Assembly: GCA_023375785.1 (NCBI GenBank)
Contig: SZWC01002446.1
Span: forward strand, 66,129-109,158
DNA from: Penium margaritaceum
Taxonomy: Eukaryota; Streptophyta; Zygnematophyceae; Desmidiales; Peniaceae
Direction of reading: 5' to 3'
Length of the DNA: 43,030 nt
The position numbers were made by a program, and so were the translations under genes. Position 1 is the stretch's first letter, and each line of letters begins with the position of its first letter. A model generated the notes under the pieces. That model made no database searches. It saw only the letters and a list, made by a program, of their open reading frames with translations, and was not told where the DNA came from. Shown piece by piece: positions 11,938-22,840 of the stretch.

Positions 11938-12968
11938 TGTTGGAATTTTTCACAACATCAGCAAAGGCTTGATTGGCCTTGTTTTCGTGCCAGGACCTTT
12001 GGTGTGACAAGAAATGCTTGTACAACCGTTGAGTAGTGAATGAAAAAGCTCTTATTGTATTAGAAGAATTCAAAGTACAATAATATGATGTACAAACACA
12101 GAAACAACTCATGAACAACTCTACTACACAAACTTGACATATCCTGGCCCAAACTAGGCACAATGCATTGCTAGGCGTCTAGCCTTTGAACAAGAGTCTT
12201 TGTGTGTCAGCTGTCTTCGGAGTCAACATGCCTTCAAGATGTCAAGAAACCTCCTGTCTATGCTAGCACAACTCTACTAGAGTTAGTAGGTCTGTAGAGG
12301 GAACCTCCAAGAAACTCCTGCAACATAGGGGTCGTAATTTGGTATAAAGACCAAGTGGCTTGTAGGCATGGAGAATAGTTGATGTTGATACAATAGAGTT
12401 GGTGAGACTCAAATATGCTTCTTAAGCCACAACTATTGCTCCCTTACATAGTGCTGCTCTGGCTAGTAACAGTCCTGACTGTCCACGCTGCTTCACCATA
12501 GGTGGCAGTCCCGGAGGTCCCAACCGTTGATGTCGTAATGTGTCATCCAACATTGGAAGTGACAATGATGATGTCGTAAATCCTCCACGAGGTCACATGT
12601 GAGTCAGGCAATAGTGTTGATGACTATACAATGACTCACACAAACCTCGTACGCTTCGTACTCTCCACGATTACCTCATACGAGGTTGTTGCCAAGTTGT
12701 CAAACCTTGAAAATCACTCTAGTGAGATTGTCGAGGTAGTCCCATCACTCTTGAACACACCAAACCATTTGTACACGTCCAGGGCTTGAACATGCCTTGT
12801 AGACTAAGAACTAGGAATATTTTAGCACGTATAGTGGAAAACTCCCCATAAGAAAATTCCCGGTGAATCACAATAGAATTCATAACATCACGTGGACTCC
12901 TCCAAAGGTGAAACCGACTGCGCCATGCTAAAGCCAAGATCCGACGGAGTTATTGCCTCACTCCAACA
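11938..12968 (-). repeat. 5' LTR of Copia element A
   Basis: Bounded by TGTTGGA and TCCAACA (5'-TG...CA-3' with short inverted ends), 1031 bp. Direct partner of about 6915-7915. The right edge is followed after 2 bp by sequence homologous to the Copia B LTR. No target duplication could be confirmed because the left terminus is degraded. Confidence 0.85.
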
Positions 12969-12970
12969 CT

Positions 12971-13240
12971 CATGACCCTGGACCTCTCGTCATTTTTCCT
13001 TTTTGAGACTAAGGCATGGAGCTTTGAACCAGATTCTCGTGGTACATTACCCATTAAACTTCAAAACTTAATTTCTACCCATCCGACTATTCGATCGGCC
13101 CAAACGTTAGAACATTGACAATTTGACACCTGATCTTTCATGTTGTTAACCGGGATTGAAAATCAGAGTAGGCATTTGGTAGTTTCCTAATGCCTGATCC
13201 CGTGGACCTATAATTGAGGTTGATGGCCCCATTTCCAACA
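12971..13240 (-). repeat. Truncated 3' LTR of Copia element B
   Basis: Aligns with about 18590-18856, ending ATTTCCAACA. Its outer part is missing at the junction with Copia A. Confidence 0.75.
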
Positions 13241-13252
13241 ACCTCCCATTTC
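13241..13252 (-). promoter_or_regulatory. Polypurine tract of Copia B
   Basis: Minus strand AAATGGGAGGT abuts the LTR start TGTTGGAAAT, the expected PPT position. Confidence 0.6.
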
Positions 13253-13560
13253 ACCACTGTCAGAGTGGGTTGAGTCCACATGCCTTCATGTAGACATGCT
13301 AGGTGCAAAAATCAATGATGTGGTTACATGTTGGAGTGAACTCCAACTTGATGATACCTTTCTATGCCATGTGCTTGATGAATTGATATGTAATGTGAAT
13401 GTGCTTCGTACGTGCATGGTGCTCTGGGTTCCTAACGAGTTCGATTACACTCTGGTTGTTGACGTGCATAGGCACTAGCAATGCTGCAATCCCATCCATC
13501 CTCTCCATGAGATGCTATAGCCAGACTTCTTCCTTCGCTGCAAAGGTGAGTGACACATAC

Positions 13561-14760
13561 CTAGCTTTCGTGCAAAAAATGGCCACAATGATGCTTGCTA
13601 CACCAGTTGATGGCTCCGCCTTTCATGAGGAACACATGCCCAGTGATGGACTTGCGGTCCTCAGCATTGCAAGCCCAATCTGCATCTTCATAGCAAATGA
13701 TGTTGTTATCATTGTCGTTGTATGTGATGCCCACTTTGATGGTGCAAACAAAGGAGCGAAAGATTCGCTTCACAGCCTTCTAGTGCTTGAGTCCAGGATT
13801 AGCTAGGTGTTGGCTGAGAGCTCCCACATCGTGTCTGATTTCCGACATAATTGCCACCATCAGTTACATGAGGCTATCAATGGCACTCTAATACTTTCGC
13901 CTCTCATTTGCATCAGCTTCTCCATTGAAACTTGTCAGATACTATCGCGTTTCTAGTGATGTGTTGATGCGTTTGGCTTCCACAATTCCAAACCACTACA
14001 GACTATCTTTGATGTCCTAGCTCTATTGTAAGGAGAGAGTGCGTGACTCACGGTCTTGAGTGACCTTAATGCAAAGGAAGTAAGAGGCCTCCCCATGGTT
14101 CGACATCTCAAAGTGCTTCTACATGGCTACCTAAAACTCCTACAATGCAACATGCTAGAGAGGAGGATCATTTCAACAACATTACATGATAATCAGGATT
14201 CCATGGTCATGCTGCCAGCGGTAGACACTCTAGTCACACTCACTGCTCTCAAACCCCATGCATCACAACGTCGTGTCCAGCTTCTATGTTCAAGCATTCG
14301 ATGCCTATTTAAGGCCATAGAATAATTTCTTCGGCTTACACAGGAGGCTATCCTGGCCATCCACGATAAATCCCTCGGACTGCTCCATGTCAATCTTGTC
14401 CTCTATGTTGATGTTCAAGAATGATTTCTTGAGTTCCATTTGGTGGACATCAAAGTCCTCTACTGTTGTAGAGGAAAGGAACATGCGCACAGAGGAAGAC
14501 ATGGGAACAGGGGTAAACGTTTCTTTGTAATCAATGCCCTCCTTCTACAAGTACCCCTATGTGACTTAACCATGCCTTGTACTTCTTGAGGATGCCATCT
14601 GCTCCCCGTTTCTTCTGAAATACCCACTTGCATTTGATTAATTGATGTCAAGGTGGATCCTTAGTCCGATCCCATGTGCCATTGTCCAGTTGTGACTAAA
14701 TCATTTGCTACATTGTGTGCGCCTAATCTACTGCACCTAATGATGCCATTACCTTCTTAT
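13561..14760 (-). pseudogene. Copia B reverse transcriptase and RNase H remnants
   Basis: RT start region 14305-14502: VHQMELKKSFLNINIEDKID followed by MEQSEGF and KPKKLFYGLK, the classic Copia block (normally HQMDVKTAFLNG...LKKSLYGLKQ); the catalytic Asp of DVK reads Glu. Further left GFESSECD and IYRWQHDHGI-like residues match the GFxxSxxDxxVY block. RNase H 13561-13773: ICYEDADWACNAEDRKSITG and GGAINWCSK, equal to the Copia YSDADWAGxxxDRKSTSG and GGAISWxSK blocks. These enzymes would copy element RNA into DNA in cytoplasmic particles. Stops and frame changes between blocks make it inactive. Confidence 0.8.
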
Positions 14761-14815
14761 AGGTCCATGGCTCATCTGAATCTACTATAACAACCACATT
14801 CATGTTCTCTAGCTT

Positions 14816-16110
14816 CTATAACATCAAGACGTGACTACGTTTCTCACGATTGTAGTGGACCCAGAGAGGGTACCTACAACCTAGAGCTAGTGCGTAGACA
14901 AGTGGCTGGTGCAATGCAGTTGGTGCAATTGCTACCTCTACTACTAGTGCTTGCCATCCCACCTTCTCAACTAATGAGGATAAGGCCAGTGTATTTGCAA
15001 TATAAAAAATGGGAGAATAGGCTACTTCTCCCACTGTCATGGTAGAGGAAGGGTCATCCGAGAGGAGGACTAGATCAGCTACTCCAAATAATTTGTCAAC
15101 TTCTGGTTCTTCTACCTCCTTAGAAATGATTTTGGTGCCGATAACATTGCTTTTGTCAAACATGACGTCCCCGAAGGTGATGGCGTGGCTCTTATCCCTC
15201 TTGTAAAGATGATAGGTCTTGCTTGCCACATCTTAACTGATCATAAGAATCTACGCACTCTTGGCATCTAGCTTCTGCCGCTTCTCCACACATGCATGTG
15301 CACCATGCTATCAAAGGCACGTAAGTGGTCGATGCTTGGTTTCTTCCTAAACCATGCCTCGTGTGGCATCATCTGCTCAACCGCCTTTATTGGGTTGTGG
15401 TTCTTGATGTAGACAACTATGCTGACAGCTTCAACCTTAAAGTCATAATTCGGTCTAACTACATGGAGCATGGAGCGCGGTGACTCTACGATCGTGCGGT
15501 TGTCGTGTACTGATACACCATCCTATCATGGCTAGTACGGCGCGATGCGCTGCGGCTTCATGTCTACTACTGTAAGGTAAGCCTAGAACTCCTTCCTCAT
15601 GTAATCGCCACCACATTTGTTATGCAATGCCTTGATCTTCTTCACAGTCTGGTTCTCCACCATTGCCTTGAACTCCTTGAACTTTTCAAAGCATTAGTCA
15701 ATAGAGGCAAGGAATTACACAACATTGAAACGGTTGAAATCATGAATGAATGTTAGGAAGTACCTAGATCCCCTAAAGCTTTGGAACTACATGGGGCCAC
15801 ACAATTATGTATGGGCAAGCGCCAACATCTCTTATGCACAGTCTCCTACTTCAGAGAATGCCTCACGACCCTGATTCTCCTCAAAACAGTTGATGCAAAA
15901 CTGTTACGGGAAGTTAGAGATTGGCAGTAGACCGTGCACCATCTACTTTGTCTACAACTAGTGCAAAGGACGCATGCTGATGTGGCCGTAGCTTGCATGC
16001 CATATCTCACCATCTCTGGCTTGCACTACTACTGCAAGGCTCTATTCACGCGAGACCTTGGTCTCCCCAAGTAGTTGTTACATGTCGCCATCCTTCACCG
16101 ACCTGGCCAA
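14816..16110 (-). pseudogene. Copia B integrase remnant
   Basis: 15268-15471 gives SMLHVVRPNYDFKVEAV and KAVEQMMPHEAWFRKKPS, the C-terminal half of the Copia integrase core (normally SML...FWAEAV...TPxExWxGxKPS). Immediately upstream, broken frames give GEYMRKEF, APY and DNRTIVES, the expected core blocks. 14816-15229 reads YHLYKRDKSHAITFGDVMFD, the linker to RT (YRLYDP...SRDVVFDE in relatives). The core is cut by several stops. Confidence 0.75.
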
Positions 16111-16380
16111 CTCCTCCCCTATGTGTTTATTTATGTAGTCGTAGTCATTGTCAAAGATGACACGCAATCTTATGTTAGTGAGAGAGGAGACCGAGAGGAT
16201 ATTGAAAGTAGCATCAAGTTCATATAGCACTCCATGGAATACTACAAATCATATGCCACGTGAGGTCTCTAGCCACATGTCCACAATCCGAATCCTCTCT
16301 GCATACACCATGCGATCATCACCAGGTGAAGTGGGACGAAGAGGGATGGAAAACAGCTACGTGAACCAATCCTTTTCCGT

Positions 16381-16440
16381 GGTTAGGCTCGTAATGTAGC
16401 TTGAATTCATGTACCAAGCAAGGATTGGTAACTCTATCTG
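16381..16440 (-). pseudogene. Copia B protease motif, active site lost
   Basis: Minus strand reads WYMNSSYITSLT where Copia proteases have WxxDSGAxxHxT. The catalytic Asp-Ser-Gly has become Asn-Ser-Ser. Confidence 0.6.
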
Positions 16441-16482
16441 TGACAAGAAAAATGTGCCAGAAAGAGCTGGTCTCGCACGTTC

Positions 16483-17510
16483 TTAACAACATTCATGTTT
16501 CCAAAGTGGCACACACCTCCTTGGTTGTGCTACTACATTTTCCGCTACTACTATTGCTTTTGTTGATGATGTTGTTTTTACTATTGTGGTCGTTGCTACT
16601 ACTAAGGCCGCAGCTTTTGAGGCTACTACTACTAGTGTGTTTTCTGGTCCCTCTTCCACTTGAAACACTCTTTCTTGTAGTGCCCTTCTTTCTAATAGTA
16701 GTGGCACTTTCCTTTCTTCTTGCCTCTTTGCTACACTGATTTCTACTATGGGTTGCGGTTGTCCATGGCCACAAAGGTTGCTTATGTGCTTCTACTACTA
16801 AGTTTTGCTTAGCTCCGTTGCAGCGCACCTCCACCTACACCATGTGAGTATAGAGGATGTCCATATCAAGAGTAGGCTGGCACTCTAACATCTCCCGTAC
16901 CATGTTGTAGCTTGAGGGGAGACCCCTCATCAAGAGGAGGATGAAGCGAGTCTCCTCAATAGGGTTACAAGCTACGTTTTGTTTCTTTGTGAGGTCCTTA
17001 ACCATTTCTACACACGCCTCCATCCCCTCAGCACTGTACATCCTCACTACCATCATCTTCTCCTCTAAAGAGATGAGGAAGGCTAGGTACTTACCCTCAT
17101 ACTTCTTGCACAATGTCTCCCACTCCTCTTTTACCGTTGTGATCTCGCACGTATACTAGAGATACGGGTTGGATATGGTGTTATAAAGCAGCTTGTAGGC
17201 GTGCCTATCATTTTTCCTCCACTCCTTGAATGTTGTTGCTAGAACAGTAGATGAAAATGCACCGATTGCACCCTTTTACGATGTCTTCCCTGCCACCACC
17301 TACATTGCAGTCATTCCCACTACATACCGAACTGGAGTTGGCTCTTTGCCGCTCACAACATCCCACAAGCCCCACTCCTCTAAGAGAAGGCGGGTGCACA
17401 ACTTCCAAAAGGCAAAGTTGGTGCATCCTTCTAGCCTCCCAAGAGGCTGAGCAGTAGTGACAATGGTTGTTACTGCCATTTGAGTTTTAGTGATGCTCAA
17501 TGTTGTCCTT
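16483..17510 (-). pseudogene. Copia B gag remnant
   Basis: 17300-17500 carries NFAFWKLCTRLLLEEWGLWD, the N-terminal Copia gag block (NYxxWKxRMxxLLxxxxLWD). 16835-17113 carries a capsid-like domain with IEETRFILLLMRGLPSSYNM. A basic Ser/Thr/Lys-rich region follows, with a CCHC-like knuckle near 16665-16705 (C-X2-Y-X4-H-X4-C with an internal stop; second Cys is Tyr). Frameshifts separate the blocks. Confidence 0.75.
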
Positions 17511-18111
17511 TCAGGACAGCACTACCCCTACTTCTGCTATTGCTTCTACCAAAAAATAGCTTGACTAATAACGGACTATGAAGACCAGCAGACTAGGAGG
17601 TATGAAAAAAAAATCACACCGCTAGAAAATTAAGCTCAAAATCGTGCAAAAATACACTGCAAAAGGTTTATTGATAGGGGGCTTTAGTAGGTTTGCCCTC
17701 TTGAAAACTTGGTATGCTGATGCCCCTACTCCAGCTCAGACCAGCGACTTTATAGATGGCAGTTTTCCTCAACGTACCAATGGAATGCAAACACTATTAT
17801 TCCACTGCAAAACTTAGGGAAATTACTACAATTTGCATATACCGCTTTAGAAATTTGACAAAGAAAAAAGGGAGTTATGGCCAGCACGAGGCGGCTCTCT
17901 TCCTCCAAGAGTAGGGAGTTGCACCAACCAACCTTGTTTTGGGCATTACTCATGATTTGATTGTTGGATCTTCACTGTCTTGAGCTCGTTCAAAAGCTTC
18001 TCTTGGAAACTTTAAATTCTAGTGGTTGATTGTCAAATTTGATGTAGGGTTTATCCCTATATGACGTCGTCAGAGTGAACGGCTTGTGCTGTTTGAAACT
18101 GGCATAACCTA

Positions 18112-18123
18112 GCTCCGATACCA
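18112..18123 (-). promoter_or_regulatory. Primer-binding site of Copia B (Met tRNA type)
   Basis: Minus strand TGGTATCGGAGC, one mismatch to TGGTATCAGAGC, two bases from the LTR end CCAACA. Confidence 0.85.
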
Positions 18124-18125
18124 GG

Positions 18126-18856
18126 TGTTGGAAGTTGGAAAGAGGGGAAGTTATGGAACAACGAGCACTTAGGCATGGAAGGGCACGGGATTCACTATTG
18201 AATACTTGTTGCATCACTCAAAACAAGGCAGTACATAATTAGTAAGAGCATGGCAAGTCTTCCCTCTCACAAGCGAAACTCCTTGGCCATGGAGGCCAAG
18301 TCTCACTCACACCACACTACAAGCTCACACAAGAGAGGCAGTTAGCCTAGAAATCAGGCTTTCTTGGCACACACGACATGGAGATCTAGAATATGCTCTC
18401 ATGTCACACTCATAGTTGTCAACTTAGCCATAATCACATAAGACATTTCCATGTGTCAATGGCTAGCACACCAAACAATCAAAAGGATCACACCTCCCCT
18501 AAGAAGTAAGGCTGCATCCATCTATCCTCATCGGCACACTCTAGCAAGGCAAGACTAGTACCAAGGGCATTTTGGATATTATCTTCAGGTGGTCTTCACC
18601 CTGGAACTCTTGCCCTTTTTCCTTTTTGAGACATGGAGCCCAAGCCATGATTCCTGTGGTATATTACCTTAAAACTTAATAAATTCATTTCTCCCCATCA
18701 GACTCTTACATCTGCCAAAATCATGGATTTTAAACACATTTCCACTTGATCTTTCATGTGGTAATGCTAGATTGACAATCGGAGCAAGCCATATGTAGTT
18801 TCTCCATGCTTCATCTTGTGGACCTGTGATTGAGTCGGATGAGCCCATTTGTAACA
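18126..18856 (-). repeat. 5' LTR of Copia element B
   Basis: 731 bp from TGTTGGAAGTTGG to ATTTGTAACA. The right boundary is placed by alignment with the left LTR end (ATTTCCAACA at 13231-13240). Confidence 0.75.
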
Positions 18857-20393
18857 ATACAAACACAAAAAACAATGTGGACATGCCCATTTGGCTTGGA
18901 GACCATGTGTTTTCTATGTGAAGCATGGAGAACTTATGTATAACACAAAGGGTATCGAGCACACACGTTGAATGATTTAACCTTGTTAAGTCAACGATGA
19001 AAACATTCTACTCTCTCCATGAAGCAATGCATGTTTCTTTCTTTTCAAATAAAACAAAACATCGTTCACTGATAAGCACGTGTAAGAAGAAAATCATGTG
19101 TTAATGGGAATATTGACCATCATACATCATTGTTGATGATAAGCTAAGTCAATAAATTGTGGAGGAACTAGTAGGTGCATTGTGGGCATCATGTCTATTC
19201 CATAGCAATGGAAGAGTTACACCCTTTGCACCTTTGTGATAATTACAAACAACAACATCAGGTATCCAAATCATATCCAAACATGGTAATGTGTCTTATT
19301 TTATTCGAGACTCCCAGGGGTAAAAACCATATGGATTGGTAGACGTCCAAGGAATTAGGAAACATCAATTATTAACTTATTTTACCTCATCAATACATCT
19401 TATAAAAAAAGCAGGCTCTAATTTCTATGAACTAATTGTGGCTAGGCATGTTGGACAGTAAACAATGCAAAAAGCATTATTTAATTTTAATGGTTACTTT
19501 TTTGGAGTTCCAATGGTTGTGATTATACATTAGCTCGCCTTAACAAGGTCAAATATTCAAGGACATCATGATTATTACAAACCATGGTACTGTTCGAACA
19601 TGGATAGTTTATACACCCTTGGACACGATTCAATATCATGATGTAATGTATGTGGTTTTGAATCTTTAAAAGAATATTGAAAACTTTGTTCCCACTATAA
19701 AATGTGGATACATCAAAGACAATTGTTTTCTTCCTCATCGGTTTTATTGTGTACAATGACGTATGGTTGCATATTATCTTCATTCTTAGTGAAAGTTTTG
19801 GTATTAAAACTCAAAATAGTATGAAAAATTTATTATTATATAGTACCCAATTTGACAAAAACGTGACCCAGAAGTCAACTATTGGATAAATGCAAATAGG
19901 GGGTTGTTCATTTTCTGTAATCCTTCGTAAAATGCATAGAATCTAAGTTTTAGGAGGATGTGAATCACCTTCAAGTGGTGTGATAATTAAAAAAAGTTTT
20001 TATATGATTTTCAATGAATTCCTATGATTCATTACAAAAACGTTGTTGCTTTTCAAGTGTACACTTTCATAAAGCAATGTGGGGTACCGAAATGTTTATG
20101 GATAATTTAATGGCATAAACATTTATGAAAAAAATTGGTTCTTCTTTGTTAATTTGGATCGAACATGAAGTCTTCAAAGTGTTTATGTTTACTCCATACA
20201 TGGAAGAAGGCAGAATTCAAGTACTATCAACAATCACTATATGGAAATATCACTTTTTTATTCGTTGCTTACTCTGTTCTTGAGGTTGTGCAATGAAATT
20301 GTTGATAACTATGAAATGTCTCCTTTTTAGGGCTAATTGTGGCCCTAGTCGCAAAACATAAAAGCATGATTTGTTTTATTTTGGCTATCTATG
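18857..20393. other. AT-rich stretch, nothing recognised
   Basis: Short frames only (largest 86 residues, no domain). No terminal repeats or PBS seen. Confidence 0.5.
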
Positions 20394-20554
20394 TGTAACG
20401 GATTTGACGGAATCCTTGGCCGATTAGGCCAAAACTGCGGTGCTTGAGGGTCTCCGACCCTCAAGCCATCCAGTCCAACCGCCCAGAGTCCCAGGTGACC
20501 CTGCTTGAGTCACGTGGCTCCTTCAACTGGTCAGCGTGGCACTGCCAAGCTACA
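20394..20554 (-). repeat. 3' LTR of the TRIM element
   Basis: 161 bp, plus strand TGTAACGG...AGCTACA. Equal in length to its partner. Confidence 0.93.
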
Positions 20555-20623
20555 ATCCTCCCACTAGGAGTGAGAGCCACCACGGCATCTCCGGTAATCC
20601 TGACGTGGGATTCAAGCCCTTGA

Positions 20624-20635
20624 GCTCTGATACCA
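20624..20635 (-). promoter_or_regulatory. TRIM primer-binding site (Met tRNA)
   Basis: Minus strand TGGTATCAGAGC, an exact match to the standard plant Met PBS, separated from the LTR by one base. Confidence 0.93.
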
Positions 20636-20636
20636 A

Positions 20637-20797
20637 TGTAACATGTTAGATGGAATCCTTGGCTGATTAGGCCAAAACCGCGGTTCTTGAGGGTCTCCGA
20701 ACCTCAAGCCATCCCGTCCAATCGCCCACAGTCCCAGGTGACCCTACTCAAGCCACGTGGCTCCTTCAACCGGTCGGTGTGGTACTGCCACACTACA
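20637..20797 (-). repeat. 5' LTR of the TRIM element
   Basis: 161 bp, plus strand TGTAACAT...CACTACA, followed by the target duplication CTATG. Confidence 0.93.
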
Positions 20798-20802
20798 CTA
20801 TG

Positions 20803-22127
20803 AGTATGTATACCAGTTAGGAGCTTTATTGCATGGCTTTATCGTGGGTGAAACCACACAAATACAAGTATTATAGAAAATGATCCTACTCGTTAGAGTA
20901 TTTTTAAGGACATATTTAGAGTTCAGAGCAACCTAATATGGAAAAACAATCATTTTTTCAAGTGGTAAGGTTATTGGGCTTGTCGAATAACAAGCTAAAA
21001 CTTGGGCAAATGATTGATGGGGTTATCTTTGACTTAGCATGATTAAGAATCTTTTTCCACATCATTGTTACTCCATTGCCATACTCTCCTTGTTTTTCAT
21101 GAACAAGGAGGGTTCATAACAAGTAGTAAGGAATGTAGCAAGAGGGTCAGTTAAGCCCTCCCTTATTTCAAAAGTGAGGGGATGGTTGGCTACCACCCCT
21201 TGGCAAAGCCATGATAGGCTGGCCATCAGGAAATGTGTATGTTTTATGCTAGCTGGCATTTGGCTTACTTCATAGCCAATGCTATAGCAAGAATTTGGTC
21301 ATCCGCGTGTATACAAGCTAGATTCATTGATCACGTGGACTTGCAATAAAAATATTTGAGTGCCCCTTTACCAGGTCTTTCATGATGATGGTCCGTATGG
21401 TGAAATAAAGGAATAATCCTTTGAATAGGCCATGGAAACCGGCTTCCAGAATCCAAGAATGACATTTTGGAAGAGCTTGACACATGACCACTTTATTCTT
21501 GTTTCAACCAATATTCATTGAATATATTTTACAAGTAATTAGGAATGATTAACAATACAAAGGGGTGCATCGTTTTTATGTTGCCAGAGGAATGTTGCGC
21601 ATTGCTGTAATGGCAACATGGAAACCACAAGGAGGAAGAAAACAATGAAATAAATTAAATAGAGATGAAGTTCCTTCCTCTAGGTCTATTAGAAAAAAAA
21701 CTCCCAATGTTATTTATTTCCTCTTATTATTCCAGAATCATTATTTTGCTTTTTTCCCTTTGTAGTGTAATATAGGTTGCCTCAAAGAGTCTATGCATTC
21801 ATTTTCCTTAGGAAATATGAGATCCAGTGTATCCAATCGTTGATATCTGTTTTGAAGTACAATTTCTTACTTCCCTGACGTTGCTTAATGTGGAATAAAG
21901 AATGGAAAATCCAAAAATGTAAATATAATGATCTGTGTTTGGTGAATGGTGGTAATGGTGTAATATTTTGTTGTGTCCCATTTCTTCTGGGTTCTCATTT
22001 TGAATTTCCTGTCCTGGGTCGTTCCGTTTTTCTAGCTAGCGTCTGCTGATGGTCGGATTTGGATGTATCTTTTTGGACGGAGACGTTTTTCTTCTGTATT
22101 GCTTGATTCAAGTGTTCAAATGTTAAC
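20803..22127. other. AT-rich stretch, nothing recognised
   Basis: No domains, terminal repeats or RNA genes identified. A TTATTTTGCATAG tract at its right end resembles a plant 3' splice site before the GC-richer frame that follows. Confidence 0.5.
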
Positions 22128-22451
22128 TTGATAAACGCCCTTATTTTGCATAGGTCTCCCGCGGTCCAGCTTGAAGTGCGAGTCGTCGGTCTGAAGCCGT
22201 ACACTTTCTTCGAGTCAAGGGAAGCGTTTCACTCAAGGACGGCACCCGGCGGGGAGCGATCTTCATGCCGTTGCGATTGGATTCGCCCTGCCAATGTTAC
22301 CTCGATGGGGAGCGTTGCGGAAAATGCTGACTGTACCCGGACGATCCCATGGACCCTTCAGCCTGGGGTGCGGTTCACTCGGGCGTCTCCCGGCGGATTC
22401 ACGCATGAGCTGGATGGGGTGATGCGGACATGGACAGGATTGTTGTTTTGA
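22128..22451 (+). CDS. Unrecognised 107-residue open frame, possible exon
   Basis: GC-richer island in AT-rich DNA. The frame has no family I recognise and no visible membrane segment. An upstream pyrimidine-rich AG (about 22140-22153) could be an acceptor site, in which case translation would not begin at the listed ATG. An opposite-strand frame overlaps it, so this may equally be non-coding transposon debris. Confidence 0.2.
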   Translation: MINALILHRSPAVQLEVRVVGLKPYTFFESREAFHSRTAPGGERSSCRCDWIRPANVTSMGSVAENADCTRTIPWTLQPGVRFTRASPGGFTHELDGVMRTWTGLLF

Positions 22452-22529
22452 ATGGGCAGGTGGACCACCGTTGTTAAGCGCATGCAAGTGCGAATTCCCT
22501 AACCAAGATTCAACGCTTTTCGTTTCTCG

Positions 22530-22735
22530 TGGGGTGACGAAGAATTCTGCCCCACACTCGGATGCCTCCCTACAATGACTCCAACAGCTGCCAAGGAAAT
22601 TGTAAGGAAGCTAGTTCACTCCACAGTTATGTTTTGGGAACGTGCCACCTTCCAGAATCTTACCCCTTTATTATTGGAATACATTGTGTTAGGTAGAAAA
22701 CTTTGGGTGGTTCATGTTACGTCCCTGATATACAA
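22530..22735 (+). pseudogene. Possible fragment of a non-LTR retrotransposon (post-RT region)
   Basis: The plus strand reads FCPTLGCLPTMTPTAAKEIV, continuing through VMFWERATF to a stop after SLIYKRH. The pattern LGxP...A...IV.KL...FW...L resembles the segment after the RT catalytic motifs in plant LINEs. It lies on the strand opposite to the LINE at 40.2-41.7 kb, so it is not the missing part of that copy. The call rests on a loose pattern only. Confidence 0.3.
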
Positions 22736-22840
22736 GAGACACTAAACTTTGCAAGTGAGCAGTTTTCTCATTACATGTGTGGCCCACAGCGCAACAATCA
22801 TTCTGAACAGAGCGTAGACGGTGAAAACGTAGAATTTGCG

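Larger units (their letters stand above)
6915..12968 (-). mobile_element. Copia element A (Ty1/Copia LTR retrotransposon, minus strand, decayed)
   Basis: Defined by two diverged direct repeats of about 1 kb (about 6915-7915 and 11938-12968), a Met-type PBS at 11926-11937 directly inside the right repeat, and a purine tract at 7916-7925 directly inside the left one. The element therefore reads right to left. The internal region of about 4 kb keeps gag (about 10.0-11.0 kb) and protease/pre-integrase remnants (about 9.5-10.0 kb). I cannot find integrase, RT or RNase H, and the internal part is shorter than usual, so most of pol is deleted or too decayed to see. Its right end sits directly against a truncated Copia B LTR. 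The left boundary is approximate. Confidence 0.82.
12971..18856 (-). mobile_element. Copia element B (Ty1/Copia, minus strand, decayed)
   Basis: Right LTR 18126-18856, PBS 18112-18123, and a left LTR truncated to 12971-13240 that is homologous to the last about 265 bp of the right LTR (shared CTTTTTCCTTTTTGAGAC and GATCTTTCATGT). Internal order right to left is gag, CCHC knuckle, protease, integrase, RT, RNase H, which is Copia order. Every domain contains stops or frameshifts. The other about 465 bp of its left LTR is absent where Copia A begins and I did not find it left of Copia A, so a deletion accompanied or followed that insertion. Confidence 0.85.
20394..20797 (-). mobile_element. TRIM element (miniature LTR retrotransposon), complete
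   Basis: Two 161-bp direct repeats (20394-20554 and 20637-20797) flank an 82-bp interior. On the minus strand each LTR runs from TGTAG to GTTACA. The interior holds a perfect 12-nt Met PBS (20624-20635) one base from the 5' LTR, and a purine tract GTGGGAGGAT (20555-20564) abutting the 3' LTR. The whole is flanked by CTATG on both sides (20389-20393 and 20798-20802), a 5-bp target duplication. This is the full TRIM architecture; it has no coding capacity and depends on another element's proteins. The LTRs differ at about 22 of 161 positions, so the insertion is old. Confidence 0.95.

Noticed and set aside
11470..12036. 188-residue plus-strand frame rich in Leu and Cys
   Set aside because: It crosses the Copia A PBS and LTR boundary on the antisense strand and has no recognisable domain.
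16401..16739. Plus-strand hydrophobic Leu-rich frame resembling a membrane protein
   Set aside because: It is the antisense of the Ser/Thr/Lys-rich gag linker of Copia B.
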